Shown piece by piece: positions 25,732 to 32,575 of a stretch of DNA of 64,000 nt; position 1 is the first letter of the stretch, and each line of letters starts with the position of its first letter. The position numbers and the translations under genes were made by a program. Under the pieces are notes generated by a model. It was not told where the DNA came from and did no database searches. It worked only from the letters and a program-made list of their open reading frames with translations. This DNA is from Chlamydiia bacterium (GTDB lineage: Bacteria; Chlamydiota; Chlamydiia; Chlamydiales; Simkaniaceae), in the NCBI GenBank assembly GCA_030429605.1, contig JAUIEV010000001.1, forward strand, positions 1 through 64,000. The letters are read 5' to 3'.

Positions 25732-25887
25732 ATGATTGCGGGACTCTTTCTTTTGTGCACGTTTGTGCTTCTATTAGTTCTAGGAAAAGCACGAAGGACG
25801 GCTCTATTATTGAGCATCGTTCTACTACTCCTTGCCTTTGTTGTCTTTTTACTTCTTCTTAATCCACCTTTGAGAGTTGATCTATGA
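25732..25887 (+). CDS. 51-aa two-TM microprotein coupled to DsbB
   Basis: A very short open frame (51 codons plus stop) reads MIAGLFLLCTFVLLLVLGKA followed by a basic turn (RR) and a second hydrophobic run, then NPPLRVDL. It is thus a hairpin of two membrane segments. Its stop overlaps the ATG of the DsbB-like gene by 4 bases (ATGA), which argues for translation. The strongest support is a paralogue with identical length (51 aa), identical coupling and a similar start (M-V-A-G-I-F) before the second DsbB-like gene at 46900-47055. It is probably a small partner or stabiliser of the DsbB protein. Confidence 0.65.
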   Translation: MIAGLFLLCTFVLLLVLGKARRTALLLSIVLLLLAFVVFLLLLNPPLRVDL

Positions 25888-26402
25888 CCAGTGAACAAAA
25901 AGCGGCCCAACTCCTCAACGAGCTCTTGCTTGTGATGCTTTCACTTTTCTTAGTTGGCGCCTTTGCATTTGAATTTTGGTATAAAAATAGTCCCTGCGCT
26001 CTCTGCTATATGCAACGACTTGGCATTACTTGTATTGCACTCGGTCTCCTCTTTAACCTTTTTTTTGGCATACGAACGTCTCATTATGCAGTCTCTCTTC
26101 TCGCGATACTTTTTTCTTCATCAATATCTGTGCGACAGATCCTCATACATTTATGCCCTTCATCTTCACCCTATGCATTTCAAATATTTGGGCTTCAGCT
26201 GTATACCTGGGCATTTATTCTGACCTGCATATGCCTCTTTGGCATCACATGTCTTCTTCTTTTGCACGAAGAGGAGGAAGAAAAAGTGCACCGCATCCGT
26301 CCTCTTGGGTATATTGGCACACTTCTTCTCTTACTTATCACACTTGGAAATGTGGTAGATTCATTTCTCCAGTGTGGAATTGGGTTATGCCTTACTCGAT
26401 AA
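25884..26402 (+). CDS. dsbB: DsbB-like disulfide oxidoreductase
   Basis: A 172-aa protein with four or five hydrophobic segments and the DsbB signature SPCALCYMQR (Cys38, Cys41) after the first membrane segment. DsbB-type proteins reoxidise a DsbA-like thiol oxidase and pass electrons to quinone, which supports disulfide bonding of outer-membrane proteins; disulfides are central to the chlamydial envelope. The second loop, which normally has a cysteine pair, shows only one cysteine (LIHLCPSSS). Another pair, C-x4-C, is found near the C-terminus (LQCGIGLC). The same pattern is found in the paralogue at 46361, so it is not a sequencing artefact. It is coupled to the 51-aa microprotein upstream. 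Confidence 0.88.
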   Translation: MTSEQKAAQLLNELLLVMLSLFLVGAFAFEFWYKNSPCALCYMQRLGITCIALGLLFNLFFGIRTSHYAVSLLAILFSSSISVRQILIHLCPSSSPYAFQIFGLQLYTWAFILTCICLFGITCLLLLHEEEEEKVHRIRPLGYIGTLLLLLITLGNVVDSFLQCGIGLCLTR

Positions 26403-26425
26403 GACCGCATGTTCCTCTTAAATAA

Positions 26426-26698
26426 TTACGTGCAATGATTTAAGAACGCGGCGTGCACTTTTGAACACGGAACACCCGAAAACTCTGTGTCATGGAGCGA
26501 AATCACCCGCGTAGCATGTACTGTGTTATCTAGCTTTAGTCGCACACCACCTGTTGCCTGAAAAAGAACACTTCCAGTTTTTGTTTCTACAATTTTTCCA
26601 ATTTCATGTAAGCCCCCTCTTTTACAAAGAGCGAGTGTATCCCCTACCTTGAATGTGTTAATTGGTTGACATGAAATAGATTGTGTTGATGCTGCCAT
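26426..26698 (-). CDS. Small hypothetical protein
   Basis: A 90-aa unrecognised soluble protein preceded by a good AGGAG site. The sequence FKVGDTLALCKRGGLHEIGKI followed by GGVRLKLDNTVHATRVI looks like a small beta-barrel (SH3- or KOW-like). Four cysteines are present. A hairpin in the 5' leader covers the ribosome binding site. It converges on dsbB and stands alone. Confidence 0.55.
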   Translation of the reverse strand: MAASTQSISCQPINTFKVGDTLALCKRGGLHEIGKIVETKTGSVLFQATGGVRLKLDNTVHATRVISLHDTEFSGVPCSKVHAAFLNHCT

Positions 26699-26699
26699 T

Positions 26700-26729
26700 G
26701 GATATCTCCTGTAAAAAAATGAGATATCC
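26700..26729 (-). promoter_or_regulatory. Hairpin sequestering a ribosome binding site
   Basis: A 9-bp perfect inverted repeat (GGATATCTC / GAGATATCC) lies directly upstream of the start codon of the 90-aa gene. On the mRNA the right arm contains the AGGAG site, so a folded leader would block translation. The loop is T-rich. Confidence 0.45.
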
Positions 26730-26760
26730 TATCAAACAGGCTCTAAAAAACCAACGAGGT

Positions 26761-27915
26761 TTAGTAGATTGTATGAAGGCCATGACGTTCGATCAATGCA
26801 TCGAGAGCCCCTTCCTCTCGTTTTTGTAGTGCATGCAGTCGCTCTAGGACTCTGAATCCAAAATGAAGAAAGACCGGTTCACGAGCAAAACGAACGGCCC
26901 ATTGTCTTCCTCGGTTTCCTATTCGCATTGCTTTTCGATCATTTTTTTTCAGCCATTTTATTTTGGCAATAAGATCTGTCAGATCATTTTCAACAGGCAC
27001 ATAATGAACCCATGGAGTGAGGAGTTCATAGAACCATTGTTTTGTCGGTGAATGCGGCTTGAGAACGCACGCTCCGGAAGCAAGCCTCCACGTGTACCCC
27101 GGATTTGTTGCAGTCCAACCATCAAGAACAATTTGATACGCATACCTGAGCTGATCTCGTATGGATATACGCTCTCTTGTGCAAGGAAGATTTTCCTCTC
27201 TGACAATTTTTTTCCCATGGGCATTTCCCATATTCAGCCAAAAAAGTGCCGCGATTTCTTCCGGAAATTCTTTTGCAAGACGGACAAGAGCAAGGCGGGT
27301 TGAAAAATAGTCTTTCCCAAGGTGTTTTTGACAGTCTTCATGAGATACAAGCCCTCTATATCGAACAATATCATCTGTAAAATCCCCAACCCAGTATAGC
27401 TGTTTTTTTCTGTTTTTCCATGCAGGTGTTCGAAGCGCTTCTCTTGTAGAAGCCTCCAAATTGTAAATACTTTTAAGCATTGTTTTTCTATCGAGAAAAA
27501 AATGAATATTTTCCTCTCCTTCAAGAGTATTTCCGGAAAAAATATGTGGTTTGAATCCATCATACGCGCAAACCGGACGGACAGGCCCCGGTCCATCAAA
27601 GTATAAAAACGCACACTCAGGGAGATGACCATACTGACGACGTATTTTAGCAAGGGCCACACTAATTTGGAGCCCACGGACTGAATAAACAATGTTATTT
27701 TTAATGACAACCAGCTGAATACGGGAGGAAAGTTCATCTTTGTAGCGCAATGCTTTCTCTATTGCATCAAGACTGATATCAGCTTCTTGAAGCGTTCTAA
27801 AATCATTTGAAATAACTGTATCAAGCGCACTCTCAATATCTGCATCAACGTGAAAAGAAGAAAGGTGCGCTGAGAAAAGAAGTAAACTTACGATATATAA
27901 ATAACCCAAAACCAC
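26761..27915 (-). CDS. Exported GT90 (CAP10/Rumi-like) glycosyltransferase
   Basis: A 384-aa protein with the C-terminal catalytic signature of family GT90: QLRYAYQIVLDGWTATNPG, then YTWRLASGACVLKPHSPTKQ and WVHYVPVENDLTDLIAKIKW. GT90 enzymes transfer xylose or glucose to LPS or capsule in bacteria and fungi and to EGF repeats in the animal ER (Rumi/POGLUT). The N-terminus is signal-peptide-like (MVLGYLYIVSLLLFSAHLSS), so the catalytic domain is probably outside the cytosol. The start is a GTG and overlaps the methyltransferase gene by 28 bases. It is the last gene of a three-gene operon (FkbM, methyltransferase, GT90) in which every product has a signal peptide. Confidence 0.8.
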   Translation of the reverse strand: MVLGYLYIVSLLLFSAHLSSFHVDADIESALDTVISNDFRTLQEADISLDAIEKALRYKDELSSRIQLVVIKNNIVYSVRGLQISVALAKIRRQYGHLPECAFLYFDGPGPVRPVCAYDGFKPHIFSGNTLEGEENIHFFLDRKTMLKSIYNLEASTREALRTPAWKNRKKQLYWVGDFTDDIVRYRGLVSHEDCQKHLGKDYFSTRLALVRLAKEFPEEIAALFWLNMGNAHGKKIVREENLPCTRERISIRDQLRYAYQIVLDGWTATNPGYTWRLASGACVLKPHSPTKQWFYELLTPWVHYVPVENDLTDLIAKIKWLKKNDRKAMRIGNRGRQWAVRFAREPVFLHFGFRVLERLHALQKREEGALDALIERHGLHTIY

Positions 27916-28544
27916 CCATCTGTTTCATACCTAAGGCCATGCTCACGACAAAATTTTTCTACTGCATATCCCACAGAGTGTAATCCATTAGGAAACACCT
28001 CCCCAAATGACCACGCAGGTCCACATATGCACCCTCCTGGACGTACATGATCAATATACAAAGAGAGGTCTCTATACACCTCATGCGCATCTTTTGAAGC
28101 ATCAATAAAAATGAGATCTGCAAAAATATCTTTTAGAAGATGTACTCCCTCGCTTGTTGATGCATGAATAGGAACCACATTCTCTGTTAGATTCAGATGG
28201 ATCATATTCGATAGAAATTGTGTATATAACGTCGGAATATATGAAGAGTAGCAGTCTCTTTCCTCGAGTGATCCTTTCCAATGATCCACTGTATATACTT
28301 TTCCATGTGGGCCCACAGCCTCTGCAAAAAATGCAGTAGACTGCCCCATCCATGCACCAAGTTCAATCACGATCTGTACTTCTCTGTTTGTAAAAATGGT
28401 AGTAAGCGCATCTTTTACATATGGAGAAAACCAGCCATGGTCACGATACGGCATAACATGTTGTACATCATCGTATGGGGAAGCGTAGACAATGTTGAAT
28501 AGAAATAAAAAAAGCCATATTGGATGCGTACAACGATGTATCAT
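27888..28544 (-). CDS. Exported class I SAM methyltransferase-like protein
   Basis: A 218-aa protein with a Rossmann methyltransferase core: motif I IVIELGAWMGQSTAFFAEAV, acidic loop VYTVDHWKGS, motif IV-like LIFIDASKDAHEVYRDLSLY and post-motif HVRPGGCICG. It resembles the Methyltransf_24/CmcI-type enzymes. The protein starts with a signal peptide (MIHRCTHPIWLFLFLFNIVY, ending ...YAS), which is unusual because SAM is cytosolic. A clear paralogue sharing the VDHWKGS loop and the same exported layout is at 47108. Both neighbours overlap (4 and 28 bases), indicating a single operon. Confidence 0.75.
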   Translation of the reverse strand: MIHRCTHPIWLFLFLFNIVYASPYDDVQHVMPYRDHGWFSPYVKDALTTIFTNREVQIVIELGAWMGQSTAFFAEAVGPHGKVYTVDHWKGSLEERDCYSSYIPTLYTQFLSNMIHLNLTENVVPIHASTSEGVHLLKDIFADLIFIDASKDAHEVYRDLSLYIDHVRPGGCICGPAWSFGEVFPNGLHSVGYAVEKFCREHGLRYETDGWFWVIYIS

Positions 28545-29299
28545 TTTGAGTACAGCCGTCTATAGTTCGTGTTTTTAGTGGTTGGGATAAAAGAAGCTGG
28601 CAGAGGTGGAATTGTTTCAAGCACCTCATTTCGAACATAAACCTCATCCACTCCAAGAAACGCAACACGGGTAAAACCCTGTTTCCGTAAAAACGCATTA
28701 AACCGCCCATCTTTATAGTTGTTTTCAACTGTAATCACATCAATTGTAAACTTTTTGTAGTCTATGGATCGTAAAATGTTGAGCTCACCGCCTTCTGTAT
28801 CAAGACTGAGAAGGTTAATATGAGAAACGCCATATGTTTCAAGCACCTCATTTAATACAAAAATATCAACATAAATAACTTTCGCTTTCCCTTTTTTTTG
28901 AGCGCAAATTCTATTCACTTTTTTTCTATGCGCAGGAGAATATTCTCGTACAAGCCCACTAAAACCGGATCCAGTCCCATTGATTTGCAGAAAAGGTACT
29001 TTTTTTTCATTTCGTGGACCGATACATCCTTGGATGCAATGGCAGCTTCTTCTCTTTTTTAGCTTTTGAAATGTTTCAGGAATTGGTTCAAACGCAATCC
29101 CACTCCACCCTAGCTCTTCCTCAAAATAGAGGGAATTACTGTATTGAACTCCATTGGATGCTCCAATATCGAGAAACACACCGTCTCTTTTTCCTTGGAA
29201 AAGATATTCATTAATAAATAGATCTTGCGAAAACTGCGAGTGATACCCAGCGCACGCAAGTACAGGGCTCACGAGCAACACGTATAAAAAACGAAACAT
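28541..29299 (-). CDS. Exported FkbM-family methyltransferase
   Basis: A 252-aa FkbM-type methyltransferase. Motif I is DGVFLDIGASNGVQYSNSLY, followed by the WSGIAFEPIPETFQKL strand, the DIFVLNEVLETYGVSHINLL segment and LSLDTEGGELNILRSID, all hallmarks of the family, which O-methylates sugars and other small hydroxyls. An N-terminal signal peptide (MFRFLYVLLVSPVLACAG) is present. It is the first gene of the FkbM-methyltransferase-GT90 operon and is divergent from an outer-membrane protein gene. The set looks like a glycan-decoration unit acting outside the cytosol or at the host interface. Confidence 0.85.
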   Translation of the reverse strand: MFRFLYVLLVSPVLACAGYHSQFSQDLFINEYLFQGKRDGVFLDIGASNGVQYSNSLYFEEELGWSGIAFEPIPETFQKLKKRRSCHCIQGCIGPRNEKKVPFLQINGTGSGFSGLVREYSPAHRKKVNRICAQKKGKAKVIYVDIFVLNEVLETYGVSHINLLSLDTEGGELNILRSIDYKKFTIDVITVENNYKDGRFNAFLRKQGFTRVAFLGVDEVYVRNEVLETIPPLPASFIPTTKNTNYRRLYSK

Positions 29300-29409
29300 G
29301 GATGTCTCCGAAAAAATTGAAAGCTTGTTTGTAGCGTATAAAAAAGCTACATGTCAAAAACTTTTTTGTGTTACAGTTTTTGAATAATTTATTTACGGAT
29401 ACTCAATCA

Positions 29410-30156
29410 GTGAAAACCTTTTGTACATTTCTTTTTTCTTGCTGCGCATGCCTTGTGTTTGGATATAACTCCACACTTCTTTTCGGCCCTTCTCTTGGTG
29501 CAGCGCAGCTCAAAGCGACCGGCGTCGGAACCTTTCGAGGTGGTATGTGGGGCGGCTTTGCTGCGTACGAATATGCACGCGATCGAGGTTTGTATGCGTA
29601 TCCGGTGGTGCGTGCTGCAACAGGCCACCTCAAAATGTCAGACTCTTCATCAAGTATGCGAAATACACAGGTGAATTACGGTACTCGGCTTGGGTATGTA
29701 TACACCTTTGGCAAAAATAACTCGTTTCAAATTGTTCCCTATACAGGGTATTTCGGCACCTGGATTGAGCAAAAGCAGTCGATTGAGGGTTTTTCCCCGT
29801 TCACATATACATTTGACATGCCGTATATTCCTGTAGGAGCACAACTTGCCTATACTTTTACGCGACATATTTCTTTGAAAGGGCTGTATCAATACCAGAT
29901 TGATATTCTTCCCCGCCTTAAAATAAGTGTGCTTGATGGGGCGTATTGGGAGCTCTCACGTCGAGGTGACCAGTATGCAGAACTCACGCTGACACTCCAG
30001 CGCTGTCGAAAATATGCGCTGCAACTCACATCGTATGTTCAAACATCAAATACGGGGTCATCGAAGGCTGTGACGGCACAGGGCATGCCACTTGGAGTCC
30101 AGGCACAGGACTACATTGAGTATGGAGGCCGCCTTGCTGCTACGATATCTTTCTAG
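29410..30156 (+). CDS. Predicted outer-membrane beta-barrel protein
   Basis: A protein of about 248 aa with a signal peptide (VKTFCTFLFSCCACLVFG) and many alternating amphipathic strands (GTFRGGMWGGFAAYEYA, VNYGTRLGYVYTFGKN, VGAQLAYTFTRHISLKGLYQY). It ends in GGRLAATISF; a terminal phenylalanine is the usual sorting signal for barrel insertion. The start is probably the GTG at 29410, which puts the signal peptide at the N-terminus; a GTG at 29368 is an alternative. The barrel fold is clear, the family is not. The downstream gene starts inside its 3' end, so the two are coupled. Confidence 0.75.
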   Translation: MKTFCTFLFSCCACLVFGYNSTLLFGPSLGAAQLKATGVGTFRGGMWGGFAAYEYARDRGLYAYPVVRAATGHLKMSDSSSSMRNTQVNYGTRLGYVYTFGKNNSFQIVPYTGYFGTWIEQKQSIEGFSPFTYTFDMPYIPVGAQLAYTFTRHISLKGLYQYQIDILPRLKISVLDGAYWELSRRGDQYAELTLTLQRCRKYALQLTSYVQTSNTGSSKAVTAQGMPLGVQAQDYIEYGGRLAATISF

Positions 30157-31651
30157 CTTTGTTCTTTCCTGTACACTCGTATGCGCACATTTTGATCCGG
30201 ATTCAATCCGATCCTTCTACGAGGATTTTATTTCCGAAGGAAGGGCACAGCTTCCTGGGCTTGCAACACCTGCCACAGTAAATACCACTTCACCCCTCTC
30301 CCGATTTACAGCACAGCAATTTATGCTGTGGGACTACTTGTTTCATGTCGATGAGTATGAAACACATTTTGAAGAGCTCACAACGCTTTGCACTCGTCGA
30401 AAAATTCAACGGGTCATCATGTTTATTCCTGACCCAAACACCTTTTCTTTTTTCGACCCCTCAAATGCTGACGGGTTTATTGCAAAAGCGAATGCACTCG
30501 CAGCTGCGATGGAAGGTGTCGTCAGCTCATTTGAGCTCGCCGTGTTTTTTGAAACTGGTGCTTTCACAAGTAGTGCTGCAGCAGGCACCGTACCGACAGT
30601 CAATCCACTTCCTTCAACAGAGCTTGCAGGCTATTTTTCTGACCTACAAAATATGCTCGATTGGTCGAAAGCAATGCATGCTGCGATTCCATCTCTTGCT
30701 GAAATTACATTTGACCCGGAAGCTGCAGGAGCAAATAAAAACATACAACAGCTTGTCTATAACTACAGTGACGAATACAAATGGTTGAATAATTTGGATG
30801 ATATACGCCTTGGGACAACGGTTGGTATCGATGAATCAAAAATAGCGTATGCAAATGTTTCCTCCTTTCCTGTCAACGCTGTGTACGGCGGCAACATCAC
30901 TACTTTCCCCGCAAATCCACAACCTTCATGGGATCGAGGTGGTGAGGAAACAAGCCCTTTACTTCAGTCGGTGTATATTCAGTGTTATGAAGAAGCTATT
31001 CCAGCTCTCTTTGCTCGTGGATACGCACCTTCAAGTGGACGACATAACGGAATAACTGCCGGAGCGTATTTCAATAAATTGCTTCGAGACCAGCCGTACA
31101 TTCAAGGGAAAGGGAAAATTACGTTTACCCGACATGAAACCGAAGTGACTGGAGCGGGTACAGAGTTTTCTTCTTTTTCAGATCCAATCCTTTTTGCGTA
31201 TGACAGTCAAATCAAAGATGACAATAAAATTGGTGTTGTCGAGTCTACAGGATCAAACACATCGCTTACATTAGGTGCACCTGGCGCTGCTTTTTCAGGA
31301 GATGCAGAAAAATTTGAACGAACTGAGATTACAACAGCATGGGACACACAACTTGATCTTACACAAGATATGGTGAACAGCATCTATTGGATGTTTAGTC
31401 TGAACTATACCCCGCCTCTCTCTTTTTTTGGGAATTGGCAGCTCGGTGATTTCATGGACTTTATTGAAACGATTCAATCAAAAAGTAATGCTGCTTCAAC
31501 GGCTGTGTTTTTTGATGCAAACGGTCGAGTTCTTCCAATTCCTTTACGAAACTACGTGATCTATCAGTATTTTTTCGCGACCAATACAGTGCAAACAACA
31601 CCAACAAGCAATGGAGCTGTGGCTCCATGGAATCTTCTCTCTGCTGAATAG
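30122..31651 (+). CDS. Exported protein of unknown function with GTG-type beta insert
   Basis: A 509-aa protein starting at an ATG at 30122 with a signal peptide (MEAALLLRYLSSFVLSCTLVCA). The N-terminal 250 residues alternate strands and helices (IQRVIMFIPDP, SFELAVFFETG, LAEITFDPEAAG, IRLGTTVGID) in a way that suggests a TIM-barrel, perhaps a glycosidase-like fold; no catalytic pair can be assigned. Residues about 335-405 form a beta-rich insert (KGKITFTRHETEVTGAGTEF followed by ...DNKIGVVESTGSNTSLTLG) that resembles the repeated G-x-I-T-x-T-x-G-x-G-T-x-F motif found in phage tail and adhesin proteins. It overlaps the barrel gene upstream by 35 bases. Function unknown. Confidence 0.65.
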   Translation: MEAALLLRYLSSFVLSCTLVCAHFDPDSIRSFYEDFISEGRAQLPGLATPATVNTTSPLSRFTAQQFMLWDYLFHVDEYETHFEELTTLCTRRKIQRVIMFIPDPNTFSFFDPSNADGFIAKANALAAAMEGVVSSFELAVFFETGAFTSSAAAGTVPTVNPLPSTELAGYFSDLQNMLDWSKAMHAAIPSLAEITFDPEAAGANKNIQQLVYNYSDEYKWLNNLDDIRLGTTVGIDESKIAYANVSSFPVNAVYGGNITTFPANPQPSWDRGGEETSPLLQSVYIQCYEEAIPALFARGYAPSSGRHNGITAGAYFNKLLRDQPYIQGKGKITFTRHETEVTGAGTEFSSFSDPILFAYDSQIKDDNKIGVVESTGSNTSLTLGAPGAAFSGDAEKFERTEITTAWDTQLDLTQDMVNSIYWMFSLNYTPPLSFFGNWQLGDFMDFIETIQSKSNAASTAVFFDANGRVLPIPLRNYVIYQYFFATNTVQTTPTSNGAVAPWNLLSAE

Positions 31652-31654
31652 CGG

Positions 31655-32563
31655 TTAATATCCAAGAAGGGCATTCGTCTTATTGAGAAGCTTTTCAAAA
31701 AGAGCACCATTTTCAGCAGAAAATTCACCTTTCCACCGGCCTACTTTTCGCTGGACGTTTGTCATTGACCACGCTCTTGGATGTGCTTTTAAGCGGGTTA
31801 CAATACGTGCTTTCTTCTCTTCTGAGAGCGGTACAGATAAAAAAGTAGCCGTTTTTTCTATTGCTCTCTCCAGCTTCACTTTTTCTCCTCCATAGACTTC
31901 ATCCACAAGATCTTCGAAACGAATAAAAGAAAGGAGTCCACTTTCAATATACCTCCCAAGTCCACACAGATCGTGCACGTCTCTCCATTGATAGGCTAAC
32001 ACTTTTGTGAGCGCAGAAAGACGCATATCGAGAGGATAGGTGTGCCAGTTTTTAACAAGCTCAGCCCGCTCTTTTTTAAGCATCTTTTTATTCGCTTGGA
32101 CGACGTCTTGCACAACAGCTTCAACTTCAAAAGGGTCTTCTGGAAGCAAACCGTGTAGGAATAAGATGAGAAGATTCGGCGTAAATAAAACACCTTTTGT
32201 TTCTACAAATGTATTGAGAGAGCACACGACATCTCGCAGGTCTCGTACGATAAGAAACGTTTTTTTTCCATGAGCCATGCGGTGTGTAAAAAGAGGTAAG
32301 TCAGCAAGTTGCCTGAGGGAATAGTGGTGAAAAAGGTAGAAAGTATCATGCTCAGCATCATTCTTGATGCCCGGCGTTGAGCCTTGTAATTCTCCATCAA
32401 ATAGCTCCTCTAACAAAATCATGAAAAGATGCGTTCCTGACTTAGGATACGAAAAAGCGATCACTTCATCTTTAAATGCATCATAGGATCCAGCAAAACA
32501 TGTAGAGGAAAGAATAAGAAGAAAAAGGGTACGTATCATCTTTTTAAAGAAGAACGTACCCAT
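31655..32563 (-). CDS. Exported sulfotransferase
   Basis: A 302-aa protein with classical cytosolic-sulfotransferase motifs. The 5'-phosphosulfate loop is SYPKSGTHLFMILLEEL (about residues 38-54), the 3'-phosphate motif is VRDLRDVVCSL, and the late RKVGRWKGEFS segment matches the R-K-G-x-x-G-D-W-K motif that binds PAPS. An N-terminal signal peptide (MGTFFFKKMIRTLFLLILSS, ending TCFA) precedes the domain; an alternative start at 32539 keeps it. It lies 12 bases after the giant autotransporter gene on the same strand, so both are probably co-expressed. It may sulfate a surface or host molecule. How PAPS would be supplied outside the cytosol is unclear. Confidence 0.82.
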   Translation of the reverse strand: MGTFFFKKMIRTLFLLILSSTCFAGSYDAFKDEVIAFSYPKSGTHLFMILLEELFDGELQGSTPGIKNDAEHDTFYLFHHYSLRQLADLPLFTHRMAHGKKTFLIVRDLRDVVCSLNTFVETKGVLFTPNLLILFLHGLLPEDPFEVEAVVQDVVQANKKMLKKERAELVKNWHTYPLDMRLSALTKVLAYQWRDVHDLCGLGRYIESGLLSFIRFEDLVDEVYGGEKVKLERAIEKTATFLSVPLSEEKKARIVTRLKAHPRAWSMTNVQRKVGRWKGEFSAENGALFEKLLNKTNALLGY

Positions 32564-32575
32564 TCTCTTTATTTC

